A stretch of DNA of 57,068 nt from Dimargaris cristalligena. Lineage: Eukaryota > Kickxellomycota > Dimargaritomycetes > Dimargaritales > Dimargaritaceae. A program made the translations under genes and the position numbers. The DNA lies in contig JANBQC010000119.1 of the NCBI GenBank assembly GCA_027576995.1, positions 1 through 57,068 of the forward strand, written 5' to 3'. Below are positions 1-11,534 of this stretch, one piece after another (position 1 is the stretch's first letter; each line of letters begins with the position of its first letter). The notes beneath the pieces are model-generated. The model worked only from the letters and a program-made list of their open reading frames with translations. It was not told the origin of the DNA and did no database searches.

Positions 1-46
1 GACTTGATAGGTTTTGAGAGGCCTCCTGATCAGTGTCCTGTGCCCT

Positions 47-361
47 TCAACGCGATAGGGACTCTCTGAACCCTCCCGGATCCCCAGGCCGTGTTACTAC
101 ACCTCTATTCACTGCTGGAGGAACAGGCTCGACTGGCCGGTATTTTTGTATAAGCAGGTCAATAGGGTGCGATTGGCCCAAATTATTGGCCATCATAGCT
201 TCCTTTGGGCCCGCGTGATGCTCGAGCTCCTTAATGGTTTGTGACAACTGAATAGTATTGAATTTGCTAAAGTCGGGGAGTCCATTGCCCTGTCCAGAGG
301 CACCGCTGAGAGTAAGAGCACCTAGAGTAAGTAAAATAATTGAGCTGAAAATGCGCACCAT
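47..361 (-). CDS. small secreted protein, hypothetical
   Basis: This is a 104-residue reading frame. It opens with a clear signal peptide: Met-Val-Arg, then a hydrophobic core (IFSSIILLTLGALTLSGASG) and a likely cleavage after the Gly/Ser-rich end. The mature part is about 80 residues, polar, without cysteines and without a recognisable domain. It contains a short amphipathic stretch (FNTIQLSQTIKELEHH) and a Pro/Arg-rich tail. No splice signal is needed to explain the frame, although a downstream exon beyond position 47 cannot be excluded. It sits alone at the edge of an AT-rich, repeat-bearing region, which is common for fungal small secreted proteins. The signal peptide is seen directly. 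A role outside the cell is inferred and no function is claimed. Confidence 0.5.
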   Translation of the reverse strand: MVRIFSSIILLTLGALTLSGASGQGNGLPDFSKFNTIQLSQTIKELEHHAGPKEAMMANNLGQSHPIDLLIQKYRPVEPVPPAVNRGVVTRPGDPGGFRESLSR

Positions 362-2379
362 GGAGAGTAATACACAAAAAATTGTATATTAAATAAGTAA
401 AATATTATGCACTAGAAAATACAGTGCCGTTAAAGCGGATTGGTGTAAATCAGAAAATTACAAGGAAATTGGAAATATAGCCACAATAAAGTAGTTTATG
501 AAGCCAGAAAAGTAAAAGAAGCTATATTTAAGAAACAAGAACATGGACATCTCATTTTATAAGTCCAATTTGATGAGTCCCACCGACTGCATAACATTGG
601 CACATTATAGGATGGGCCAGTTAGTATATTGACATCCACTCCTGGGCTATCAACAAAATCAGTTTGGCAATGAATAGGTGAGTGCTACATTGTGTACCTA
701 GTTTCCCTCCCCAATCGTACTTCGGGGCTGATGCTGGCCAAATAACACTACACTCGGCTAATTCATATGCCCTTCCTTGGTGCAGGATACATATCGAGGG
801 GCACTTGCCAATACACTGCCTTAGTTGGTTATCGTTCCACAGATGGCTGAATTCACAGTGCAGTACCACATTCAACTGTTAATGTGGTCATTTCCGGGTT
901 AGAGTCTTGGGTTTATTGGGAGGAGCTTCACTTCAACACCATAGCCACTATGTGATGAAAGTTCAATGTAGCTAGAGAATGGCCCACTTGTTTTCTGGAC
1001 TAAGCTTCCCCAGCTAAACTTCAGTGGCCCTACCTGTTTTAACAGAGCTATTTCATCTCAAGGCCTATATGCCTGGGGTGGACCTCTCCTGTATAGAAAA
1101 GGGTGGATTAAGATAATGAAATCCCCCCCCCAAACAATTTATTTATGGATGTAGTATGTTGTGAAAACAGACAAAAAGCGGCAATGTCCCAGACACCCAA
1201 TCAGGGAATTCAGTCAAGGATGTTTACAGAATCCAACTAGATAGGAATAAGATGGGTGACAACTGTTACACAAAAAAGGATGCATATTTCTTCCTTGATG
1301 GGGACATATTATGGTAACATTTCCACCTCAAAGGGGCTACAATTGGAATCCCACTTAACAAAGAGACCCTCAAAGGAAGCCCTTGTTTAATTGGCATAAT
1401 CATTACTTTAGGGCAATCTTAGTCCTATCCCATAACAAAAAAAAACATCTAATGAGTTGGGGTTAATCAATTAACAAAGTATTCAACTCTGTCGGCCATG
1501 TATATTCCATGCTCCCATAACTGCCTTTACTACTGCATTAACACATTTACATTTACATGCTATCAGTCCTCCTAATCTGACTTAATCCAGATCTAATGAT
1601 TGCCTGTCCCATTTTGGCCTTATAGCACCATATTAACCCTCCCATAGTCACCCCTGGTACTATGGGGTCACCTTTTATTATATAACCCCACCCATTTGGC
1701 CCCAATGCTTTGCACCCCCAAATACTCAACTTGCTAATCCCAGACTCTTCCAGTTCCCATAAGAGTCTTCCCAATGTGAAGTCATCTGGTCAGATTCTTT
1801 ACTTCCATACCTTAGTCTTAGTAGTATTCCCTTAGGACCTCCCTGGAGCTGTCCCTGCATATATATAACCAGGCCCCACTGGGACTGGCTCAACTCTTTA
1901 GCTTATTCATATCCCCCAGTTTACCTCAATAAACTCTATATATACTCACCCCCCTATTACTGACTAGTAAGTGAGCCTACTGCACATCCCTGACATTTAC
2001 CTGCATTATCCTTTATTGGTTAGTACTACACCCCATCCTAACACTAGTAGCCCACTTGGCTGAGTCTAAGCCCAGCCTACCATTAGAAGCCTATCCTTGG
2101 GACTCTTGACGGACTAAGAGTGGTTAACCCAGGCAACAGTTAACTTTGTTACCCTTACCCCCATAGCAGTACCTGTCCCATAATCACCATATTAGAATTA
2201 TTTACCATCCACATTCATTTGGTATGACATACGAGAAATCTGCACTAAGTATAATGATTCTATATTTTAGGTATCTTACTCAAAATCTTCAGATTGATGA
2301 TAGAGAAAGGTATACCCTGAGGAAATGGGCAAACAAAATCGGGTCGATATTATACTAATTACGGGTACAAATAAAGTAA
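362..2379. other. gene-poor AT-rich spacer
   Basis: About 2 kb of AT-rich sequence with only short, uncharacteristic reading frames. A minus-strand frame near 1553-1774 is open for 73 codons but resembles nothing I know. The 1.85-2.0 kb part has the layout of a decayed LTR and is listed separately. No tRNA, rRNA or conserved exon was recognised. Confidence 0.5.
1850..1996 (+). mobile_element. possible decayed LTR fragment
   Basis: On the plus strand a TATA-like run (catatatataacc, about 1858) is followed about 70 bases later by an AATAAA signal. The stretch then ends near CCCTGACA at about 1989-1996. A TATA box, a polyadenylation signal and a CA terminus in this spacing are what a retrotransposon LTR has. 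I do not see the partner end, a second LTR, a primer-binding site or any Gag/Pol reading frame. It may be a solo-LTR remnant or chance in AT-rich DNA. Confidence 0.15.
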
Positions 2380-3019
2380 TCACTCAAAGGAGGGCTGGTC
2401 CTCCTTTAATTGGGGCCAATTCAATCTGAATGCTACATTTGGTGTCCCACAGTTTGGAACGTGTTTCAAGAAAGTAATGGTATAATTGAAGTCCTTGAGG
2501 CAGTGCTGACACTGGACTGGGTAGTTGGGTTCGGGGGTATTATCTAGTAGCATAGTAAGGGCCACTTTGTCAATGTCAAAGAAAGCGCACACTGTTTCAC
2601 TTGTGAATGGCTTGCCTATACGATTAAAAAAGCGCTCAAACGACTCAGAATCTGGGAACGGCTGTTTCTTAAAGCTGTGGTAAAAGGAATCATCAGGTTC
2701 CGGAATAAAGACGGTATCGTCGGCGGAAGTCGAGGCTTGATTGGGGGGGCTGTTGACAGTGTCGTTTTCAGTGACATTGTCCAACGGAAGGTGGGGGTAG
2801 ATCCACGTCATTGTAGTAGGTGTGAATACGGTGTTCACTAACAGGGTCGGGCTGGACGTGAAGTGGGGAATCCAATAAATGGGATGATTCAAACGGAAGG
2901 GACAGTAGGCGGGTGGTGCAAAGGAAGGCTTACTTTCGAGAAGCTGACCCCACTTGAAAAACTCGTCAGAAAAATAGCAAATGACACTACCAGCTGGGTT
3001 GTCAGCAGTATGACTTGAA
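2380..3019 (-). CDS. hypothetical protein, 3' exon
   Basis: The frame ends at 2380 and stays open upstream to a stop near 3030. There is no ATG in its upper half, but a good acceptor (cccgtaccag, exon from about 3019), so this looks like the last exon of a spliced gene. The visible part is about 213 residues. It has an aromatic/proline-rich start (SVICYFSDEFF, YCPFRLNHPIYW), an acidic middle, and a C-terminal part with four cysteines including CQHC and a late PNCG. A methionine at about residue 70 of the exon is an alternative start. The family is not recognised. The 5' exon was not found: a short ATG frame near 3170 ends at a stop too soon. Confidence 0.4.
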
Positions 3020-3387
3020 CTGGTACGGGAATAATTATATTAAGTTACGGTGAAGGCTACCTGTTTTTATATACATCCGAACCCCCAAATTTAAATGTTA
3101 GGTGGAGTCAATGACAGTGTACCAAGGAATGGATCCCCCGCCGCCTTTCCACAGACCACATACTATGTTCATGTAAGAATATTGCTATATACGGAAGAGG
3201 TTCGGTTCGGTAGTATTATGATAAATACGTGTGAGGTTTCCTATATTACGGGATAACAACCAACTTCCCGCCAATTGCATTTCCATTCAAATATAAAGCT
3301 TATACAACTGGAACAAATCCCACACTTGACCATTCGTAAATAATGGATATAAATAAGTCAGCATATTTCCAGATAAGATAATACATT

Positions 3388-3531
3388 ATATGGGAGTAGT
3401 TCAACAAGGCTATATAACGAAAAATACATTTGATGAGGCAAATACTACTGGTTGAAAATAAACATCCCGCCGATTTTCCCAAACACATAACGGTTAAAAC
3501 CTTATACAACCAAGCTGAACTTCACCCATAT
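3388..3531 (+). repeat. 144-bp terminal-inverted-repeat element, copy A
   Basis: A non-coding element of 144 bases. The left end reads ATATGGGAGTAGTTCAACAA; the right end, read on the other strand, reads ATATGGGTGAAGTTCAGCTT. The inverted terminal repeats run about 30 bases to the shared TATAA. Inside is a block shared with the other copies (TATAACGAAAAATACATT, then GATGAGGC). If the element proper begins at TGGG, the flanking TA would be the target duplication expected of Tc1/mariner-type MITEs. There is no coding capacity. Confidence 0.75.
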
Positions 3532-6500
3532 GGAGGTTATTAACATTAACGGCATTGGTTTTTCTGGGGCCTGAAGGAATACCAAAAGATGAAAAGCTTA
3601 AGCAAGATTAAGTAATGATGTTGGATGGGAATCTAAAATATACACCGTGTGTATCTGGATAATGGTAGTGTTTGTTTATATTCCCAGATTACAACCAAGG
3701 TTGAAAGATGTCCAGTTTCAGTTTTGTTTATTATGACCGCTGGAAAAGTAAAACGAATTTAGTATCCGGCTAGGTAGCACTCCCCCATATGATGAAGGGC
3801 TTATCTGCTGACACTGGGGAGAATGGTACTACTCTTGGCTGGGCAGCTATTCCTTTCCGGCTGTACCATTGTTCACCGTCGAAATGCCCTGAATGGGTGT
3901 ATATAGAAAAGTAACAAAAAGTACTGCTGGTGGACTGTAGGGTACTTAATTGCTGGGCCATACGGCTCCTAATGTCACAATGGTAGCCCTCCTACAGTTC
4001 CAGCCTTTTACATGAGGGTCTTCCCTATTTTATTCAGGTAGGTTACATCACCTGCTAGGTTTAAATGGTCAGTGTCTAATGGCCATTGTGAATACACATC
4101 CCCAGTTCTCGAAGATTAATGCCAGGCTAATCCTTCATCCACCCATTCACCCCCCAGGTGTAAATGCATATATAAATATAATTAACGGATTTGGCATTGA
4201 TTCATGTATCTAGTACCAAATCACGAAACTTGAAAGAAGAAGAATCTTCCCAGTAGCCCACACTTGCGTCTAGAATAACGAAAAACAGCGGCCGGGGTTG
4301 GATCGTGAATTTATTAGGAGGGGAAAAGGTTAGATGAAAGGAGGCGCTGGCCAAATTCCAATGGGTATGCATAAAAAATGAAGTATCTGCCAGGCTTCCA
4401 ATATATTGGCGCTGCTTTTATATTACTGGACGCACTAATGAACTTAGTTATGTCCCAGTATCCATTCATACAGACCACTTCTCCCAGGTCATTTTGGTCA
4501 ATAATAGTAAATATTTACTCTCACGCTGGACAATTGGTCCTACTACAACCGGGTGCCTTACTTTAGTTGCCACGCAAATAAAATATGGTGCTGGCATGGT
4601 GCTTCTGCTGTGGCAGAACAAGACACTATTATTATCAACTACCTCGCCTTGATAGGTACTTGAAGGACCCCTCCGCCATATATTCACTACTGACCCAGTA
4701 CCAAGTTACTTGGCCAATACAACAGTTGCTTTATTAGTCTACTAGACAAAGTGGTCTTTGCCCACCAGTTGTTACGAAAATAAGTAACCCCTAGTGCAGT
4801 TCCGTGAGATGGTCACCAATTGGCTTCGAATATCTGACTACCAGTTCAGTCGATGATTACGATGACAAATCGACGATTATTGATTATTTGGATGCTGACC
4901 ACTGATTTTCAATGACATGCCGATTCTGGTGAATATTTCCGCGCCCTTGGAAGGTCTATGTTACCACTTGTTTGAATGAAAATGTGTTATGCTGATTGTA
5001 AGACGTCTATTTGACATGTAGAATACATATTGGTAAATTTAGACGACTGCTTTATGTCCCTGGTTCGAGAGTCCCCTTCGAAAGAGATAAGGGTGTTCTG
5101 GATATACCTTACATTTCTTTACTTTCCTTGTACGATTTATAATCTCACTGCAATCATTGTTAAAATAAATACACTATTCAAAAGGCGGCGTTATTTATGT
5201 TGTTTATTGAATGTTTCTATAGTTCGATTGCTATTATACCCCATTCACAGCTTGATTCTTCTTACCCAGCTAACGTCCCTCCCTCTCTCTCCCTCTGTCA
5301 GCCAAGAGATACCTCCCTCAATGCCGAGACGCCCTACAAAAGAGCCCATGACACCCATCCACATCCCTAAACCTAGTACTGTAAGATCCCATCCTGATGG
5401 TAACATATATATGCCCTCCCATTGAAACTATTACGTGTCAGTCTGTCAAGATGGGAAAGGGCCAATATAGATATAGACGGTATATTATATAAGACAATGC
5501 ACAATGGGAAAGAGCCTCCTAGAGCAATTGTAGTGCCATCCGGAGGTCAGTACTTGTCCCTGGACTATGGACAGCCAGTCCTCATTGTCAGAGGGTGGAA
5601 TATGCCATGGTATGCATTGGCGGTATCATTCCCATCATTTACCCACAAAAAAATACTGCCTATACTGTGGCGCCCACAAAAAACTAACAAAATATTATTC
5701 ATTTCTTTATACTCATGGTTTGCATTAAAAAGCCCACTATCCTTCCTTGCATTTAAAAGTCCGGCCTATTTTTCGGTGAATTCCTTATCATTCCATCTTA
5801 TTATCGTTGATAGATGCCGTCGATGTTTTGTTATTTATTGGCAATACTTATTACGCCAATTGGACAAGTCCACGGTCTGCAATAACCGAAAGTCGTCATG
5901 CACATGTGTAAAGAACACGGCAGAGACAAATTTTGATAGTAAAAATAGAATAAACTAATAGGGTCGGATGGTAGGAAGGAATAAAAGAAGGAGAAAGATA
6001 GAGAAACAAGTTTTCACATGGAAATTTTTCCTTTCTACTTCGGGGAAAGTAATATTTTTACAGAAAATTTTTTCTTTCCCCTCTATTAACATAATGAGTT
6101 TTTTAAAACGCATTCTATTCTTGACCTTTTTTCTACATCCCTTTCCTTATATCCAGCAGCCCCTAAGGCCCACAGGATGGTTACATAAGTAGCCAGTGAA
6201 TTCCCGCTTATTTGGAACAACAATCATCACTCATTTAAATTTCAAACTCATTTTCAATATTCCTTGAACTCAATAACAACTTTTATTAATTATTAACTAT
6301 CAACTCCCTTGTTTTTATTATTTCTCAATAAACTTTGACACTCCTCATTTATCCCCCTGTTCCCCATCTGGTTTATAAACCATCCGCCCCTCTGTAACCC
6401 CAATATGATGACACCCAACTCTGCCCCTATCTCCTCTAACTCTGCAAACCTCCCATCTTCAACAACCAGGGAGCTGGTCACTGCAACTTTTGGCCATGCT

Positions 6501-6901
6501 GATAAGGAGGCCACTGCCTCCTCGCAAAACCCAAAGGCCACTGGCAATAGGCCGGACCTCCCAGGTAGTACACAATAGGGGGGTGGGGCAGTTAGTTTTG
6601 ATAACCACTACTGGAGGAAATCCCCCTGTCCTGCTGTATACCACACAGGCCTTATTATTGGCCACGAGGACCATTACACAACTATACCCTGCTTGCTAAA
6701 CCATCAAAGGCCCCTTGGAACTTCCTTTTTGATACAGTTACTTGGCCCTGTTTTATCAGCTGAAAGTAGTGCCACTGGCATAAGCGTGATTGGTTTGTAT
6801 CAGCCACAGTTGGCATCTGAGATTGAGATTAGGAATGTCCTGGGTGGGACCACCAAGCAATGTATCAAAGTTGTTTTTAACACACAGAAAAGAAGGCCAA
6901 G

Positions 6902-7143
6902 AATTTGGGAATGGCTCAACCAGACTGTATAACAAAAATTCTACTGGACAGGACTAATAAAGCTGGTAAAAAAACAAATCCTTTGCCTGTTTTCCACACA
7001 TATGGAAGAGCTTCAGCTAGGCTTTATAACAAAAAATCTGCCAGATAAGACTAATATTACTAGTTAAAAATTCATAGCCTGCCTATTTCCCTTATATATC
7101 TATATTATAAAGCCACTGTTTTTTGTAAAAATGTATGAGGCTA
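6902..7143 (+). repeat. two tandem degenerate half copies of the 144-bp element
   Basis: Two left halves of the 144-bp element lie head to tail. The first starts near 6902 and keeps CTGTATAACAAAAATTCTAC. The second starts at 7000 with ATATGGAAGAGCTTCAGCTA, followed by the shared TTTATAACAAAAAATCTGCC and ACTAATATTACTAGTTAAAA. The right terminal repeat is missing from the first copy and badly eroded in the second. This suggests nested insertion or partial duplication. They lie about 330 bases before the Helitron helicase remnant. Confidence 0.55.
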
Positions 7144-7476
7144 ACTCCTAGGTGTAACTCCTTAGTATTAACATTTCCAGGCACCTGATCCCAAACTCTC
7201 ATCAGTGCTTAATTGATTGGAACTCCTGCCCAATTACTATTACTATTATTATCTATATCTATCTATATACTAAAGGAGGGTTAATACTAAACTGACTACA
7301 GTACCCAGTACTAACTAAATATATAGACCAGTACCTATATATCCAGGGTAGAACCACCCCAGAGGATAAGAACCTGGTTATATAGCTAGAACCAACTCAG
7401 TATCATTTATACATAGCCTACTATTGTATCTATACTTACAGGCTACTAGTAATTTCATGTTTAAGCTGCCTTTACC

Positions 7477-7662
7477 ATGACAATTTATAGGTCACAGGGC
7501 CAGACATTCTCCAAGGCAGCAGTATTCCTTAATCAAAATATATTTTCTTATGGCCAACAATATGTGGCCCTTTCCAGAGTGGCTAACCCCTCCAATCTCT
7601 ATGTGGCAACTCCAAATAGATGTAGGGCTACCAGGAATGTGGTATATGGTAAGGCACTATAG
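7477..7662 (+). pseudogene. Helitron/Pif1 helicase C-terminal remnant
   Basis: The 61-residue frame matches the end of the Pif1-type helicase that Helitron transposons carry. It begins with TIYRSQGQTFSKAAVFLNQ (helicase motif V region), continues with FSYGQQYVALSRV (motif VI), and ends with the NVVY-x(2)-AL tail typical of Helitron proteins. The intact protein would be well over 1,000 residues with a Rep/HUH nuclease domain. Only the last part is present, with no upstream helicase motifs in frame, so this is a truncated, non-functional copy. The stop codon is where the family usually ends. Upstream, near 7255-7280, a TATCTATATACTAAAGG-like sequence resembles Helitron 5' termini, but this is weak. 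Confidence 0.7.
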
Positions 7663-9948
7663 TGAGGTGATGTAGAGTACAGGGTGTGGTAACAAAGTGA
7701 AAACATTCTATTTTTCTGCTAAAAATTGACCCTTATTTTATAACTATATGGAAGACACTTAAAAAATTGCAGCACTTCCTACAGAGAGCACATCTGTACC
7801 ATAAGTTGAAATGAAGGATCAGGGGGGAGTGTATTCCCCAGATCTGTTGCTCGTAACTTATATGAGAAGATGAATAGGTCTATATAGCACGCATGCCAGA
7901 GCCTGTTTTGAATAATAATTAAAAAAATAAGTTAGTGTCGGTCTAGCTATATGTTATTCTAGGCGGCTCCACCTTCGACATATTAGACTTAGGAATGCGG
8001 GCGATGGGTTTGGCTTCCGTCTCAATATGTTTTGAATGACTAGTAAAAATATTGTAAATTTATTCGGAAATAAGAATCTCCCAATAGACATTCCTGTGAA
8101 TTGCTGACTGGTACCTTTTATCTGCAGGATTTCAGGGTATTTTGTAACCAAAATGGGGTGCTTGGAGGATTCTAGTTGTTCTACAAAACTTGGTATAAAT
8201 AGTTGCAAAATACTAAGATATAATAAATTAACATGTTGGAAATACATCAACGAAGAGAGAACTACGTGAATAAATCGCAGTATTGATAATAAGAAACCGA
8301 CTGAATAGGCGTTACCGAAATAAAAACAAGCTAAGCCTAGATCTATTGAATTAATTATTGGAAGGACTTGACCCCTAACCTCGACAGTTATTCATGACAT
8401 GTTAGCGACACAGCGCACCACATACTTCCTACGGTCGCTGAAAACTGTACTCGCTCAACGCTTAATTACAAAAGGGGCTGGGAGATTGGTTGGTAGTGAT
8501 CACAGGGTTCGGAACGGAGGTGAAGGAAACGCCATTGAAGGGGCTTGCAAGCCTTCGGCTATTACCGTTAATTTTCGCATATGGAATCGACCTGCATCCT
8601 CTAAAGCTTGTCCCAACCACATAGGGGACTGCACGGCAAGCCCAATGCAATCACATTGGCACAAATCAACAGTCAGCGGTTGATAAAAATAGCGCGACCG
8701 CAACTTAGATGGCGGCTGTCATTTTATTTGGGATTCTTTGTATTCAAAGCGACGCCGTTGCGAACTGCTCTTCCACAGTTCGTACCATCCCGTCTGCCAT
8801 AGCAGTGTCCAATTAAGAACCAACCATAACATAGTGTTAAGATCTTCCTTCTTCCCTTTCTCATGTTTCCCCTTTTTTAATATCGCCCTCATTTCATTCA
8901 GGGGCGCCTTCTTCTTTTACTTAACCACAGTCTTCAATTGGGGAAACCAATTGGCCCGGATTCAGTCTGGCTACTGGCATTCTTTCCATTTCAACGCACC
9001 CGCCCTCCGCAGATGTCCGGGATTGCGGAAATGGTCCATATAGTACCCACCAACACTAAGCTGCACCTAATATGCGGAAGCGGGTAGTTGGTCCACCGGC
9101 AAAGAGAGCCCTCCACCAGGCGGTACCTTGCATTGAATTCCGTAATTATAACCGGCATCAACGCCATCATGCCCTCTGGGACGAAGGGAGTTAAATATAA
9201 GAACAGGTCAAATACAGTCGGTATAGTGAATAGTGTGGTTGGTTTTGGACCTGTTGATGCATGGCGGACCGTCCCCAACGCACCTTAGGAGTGGGGGAAA
9301 TCCCGCCTTGCATTAAAAGCTCAGCTATGTCTATTGCATAGCCCATTCCATATTTTTATCCAGTGAGTCGTTGAAACAACTGGGCTCAGGCGGATTGAAA
9401 ATAGAACAAGGCGTACAGGCGGAACTTCAGGACCATTGCTAGCTGCATGAGGAACACCTCCTGAGTATTCACCGGCCAAAACGCCGCATATCCAACACTC
9501 GAAGTGTATTTATTCCAGGAAAAATAAGGAAGCCTGGGCAGTTTACCTAGTTTGTCGCAGTGGTAGAGGTTAGTCCAAATTAGCAAAACGGGTGCCGTTT
9601 ACGAATTGAGGTAAAAAACTGACTGCGATGTTCGGAATAAGTAAACTCCAGCTCTCTATAATGACCCCTTTTCTGGATCTATAAATATCCGGCTGTTCGT
9701 CACCATTTGAAAAACCAAACTCATCGTCTTTCATCTACTTGACATCCAATCTATTTTTTATACGCATTTTTCTGAGAAAAATTGCTACCCTAGCAACATT
9801 TACTTTTTTCGTCATTCGTGCACATTCGTTGGTATCTCCACTGTTCCTGAACTGGTTCCGGATATAAATCACTTTTCTCCCATTCAATCCTCGACGGACT
9901 TCTTATTACCCCCTCTCCTTTCCTCGCTCTCCCAACATCCTTGTCATC
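7663..9948. other. spacer with a possible broken minus-strand membrane-protein gene
   Basis: Minus-strand frames between about 9590 and 8490 contain hydrophobic, helix-like stretches. Examples are SVGYAAFWPVNTQEVFLMQL near 9390-9510 and VFDLFLYLTPFVPEGMMAL near 9150-9240. Splice-like boundaries lie beside them (acceptor atgcatcaacag, donor GCAAG|GTACCG). They might be exons of a multi-pass membrane protein, intact or decayed. The exons could not be joined in a consistent phase and I recognise no family. 7663-8390 is plain AT-rich spacer. 9600-9948 is the promoter side of the glycine-rich gene and contains a TATAAATA at about 9680. Confidence 0.25.
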
Positions 9949-10926
9949 ATGAAGGTCAATGTCGGTATTGCTACTCTTCTGGCTGTCGCTGTGGCCACCC
10001 AGGCCCAGGCCGCGGCCTCTCCCGATCTCACTCCCCGCAACATGCCCGAACATCGCCATCATGGACATCCGCAGCGTCACGGCCATGGATCCAACCACTC
10101 CTCCGGCGGAAACGGGGGCAATGGCGGTAACGGTGGCAACGGTGGCAACAGCCGCGGTAGTGGCAACGCTGGTAACGGCGGCAATGGTGGCAACGGGGGT
10201 AATGGCGGCAGCATCCATCGTCGCTCCCCTTATTCCGACTACCGTAACCGTGGCTGGGGCCGTGACTATGGTCGCTACGATAACGATCGCTACTATGACA
10301 ATGACCGCTACTACGACAACGACTCCGGTAACGGTGGCAATGGAGGAAACGGTGGTGATGGCGGCAATGGTGGAAGCGGCGGCGATGGTGGTGACGGTGG
10401 CAACGGTGGCAGTGTCTACCGCCGCAGTTCCACTGGCAGTGGCGGTAACGGAGGTGATGGTGGTGATGGTGGAAATGGCTCCAGCGGCGGAAACGGAGGC
10501 AATGGCGGTGATGGCGGTAACGGTGGGATCAGCAGCGGCCGCGGATCCGGCGGTAATGGTGGAGACGGTGGTAACGGAGGAAACGGTGGAAACAGCTATG
10601 GCCGTGGATCCGGTGGAAACGGCGGAAATGGCGGCAATGGTGGTAACGGAGGCAATAGCTCTGGAGGACGTTACTCGTACAACAGCGGATCCGGTTTTGA
10701 TTACTACCGCGGGAATAGTCGCGACAACGGCTGGGGCTGGGGAAATGGCCGTAACAGCGGTAACTACTGGGGTGGCAGCTCTAGCGGCTCTGGTGGTGAC
10801 GGAGGTGACGGCGGTAATGGCGGTGACAGCTATGGCCGTGGATCCGGCGGCGATGGTGGCGACGGTGGTAACGGAGGCAACGGCGGAAGTAGCTCTGGCC
10901 GCTACAACGATTACAGCTGGTACTAG
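9949..10926 (+). CDS. secreted Gly-Asn-Gly repeat protein
   Basis: 325 residues, single exon. A signal peptide ([21 protein letters not shown]) precedes a short His/Pro-rich segment (residues about 25-50: [18 protein letters not shown]). The rest is built from runs of the tripeptide NGG with DGG and SGG variants. The runs are interrupted by Tyr/Arg/Asp-rich spacers: a Tyr-Asp-Asn block near residues 95-125, an RRS motif near 160, GRGS linkers, and a Trp/Tyr/Asn segment near 240-275. The start is the only ATG in frame before the signal peptide. Continuous GGX triplets of this kind can form polyglycine-II helices that pack into bundles, as in the snow-flea antifreeze protein. A cell-wall, matrix or adhesive role is therefore possible, but that is inference. 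Codons within repeats vary (GGT/GGC/GGA), so the protein repeat is under selection rather than being a recent DNA expansion. Confidence 0.85.
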   Translation: MKVNVGIATLLAVAVATQAQAAASPDLTPRNMPEHRHHGHPQRHGHGSNHSSGGNGGNGGNGGNGGNSRGSGNAGNGGNGGNGGNGGSIHRRSPYSDYRNRGWGRDYGRYDNDRYYDNDRYYDNDSGNGGNGGNGGDGGNGGSGGDGGDGGNGGSVYRRSSTGSGGNGGDGGDGGNGSSGGNGGNGGDGGNGGISSGRGSGGNGGDGGNGGNGGNSYGRGSGGNGGNGGNGGNGGNSSGGRYSYNSGSGFDYYRGNSRDNGWGWGNGRNSGNYWGGSSSGSGGDGGDGGNGGDSYGRGSGGDGGDGGNGGNGGSSSGRYNDYSWY

Positions 10927-11534
10927 ATGTCTACCACTTCTAGCTTTGCGTAGTCGCTCCTCCTTTTCACAATTCGTAATTTTCCCCCAATTGACACTTA
11001 ATGCCAAATTTATAACGACATGGATGCTTGAATGGCCGTTGAACGTCACAATCCCATAAATGACATAATTTTTTGGGCCAATGTATTGGCCTTTTATTGA
11101 ACAATGAAATAAATGATCTGTTTTTCAATCCAATTTAAATGTGCTCGATAAGATGTTAATTTGACCTATGATTCTCAAAAGTTATAGGCCCGTTCTACTT
11201 ATGTGGTTTCGGTGACACCTAGTAGCATACGTGAACAATTTTACAGTCAGCTTATACATCACCACAATGAGGCCGGGTGCGTTAATTACGGCGTATATTG
11301 CCAAGGGCAATTAGGTTCTTCAGCCAGTTACGTTGAGCTATGTCGCTTCTTCAACCCATTTGGATCTAGAGATTGTTTACTTTTGAATTACCAATAAAAT
11401 CAAATTTTTATTGGTAATATTAATATTTAATAAAAATCAAATAAGACTTATAAAAAGAGGGCCACTGGCTTATACATAATCAAAAATAATTACACTAGTA
11501 TATCATAAATCAAGGTGGGTTTGTAGTTTTCAGA
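10927..11534. other. intergenic spacer
   Basis: The 3' region of the glycine-rich gene, then the 3' end of the minus-strand Myb-like gene. AT-rich, with AATAAA at about 11108-11113 and 11392-11397 that could serve as polyadenylation signals for the upstream gene. No gene seen. Confidence 0.5.

Larger units (their letters stand above)
3020..7476. other. AT-rich repeat-bearing spacer
   Basis: Some 4.4 kb without a supportable gene. It holds one complete 144-bp inverted-repeat element (3388-3531) and two half copies (6902-7143). Several frames of 60-180 codons occur (for example near 4466-4687, 5030-5425, 5422-5958 and 6693-6932), but they are AT-biased, lack recognisable domains and are interrupted. 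They could be eroded transposon coding sequence, since a Helitron helicase tail lies just downstream. I see nothing else in the stretch. Confidence 0.5.

Noticed and set aside
5030..5958. 131- and 178-codon plus-strand frames
   Set aside because: AT-biased, no recognisable domain, no splice or promoter logic. Possibly eroded transposon sequence, but I cannot support a gene.
9949..10926. Relation to mycobacterial PE_PGRS proteins or bacterial transfer
   Set aside because: Similarity is only Gly/Asn composition. The signal peptide is eukaryote-like and there is no PE domain.
9790..11049. 419-codon minus-strand Ala/Thr/Val protein
   Set aside because: Opposite the Gly-Asn repeat gene; the sense frame has a signal peptide and repeat logic, the antisense does not.
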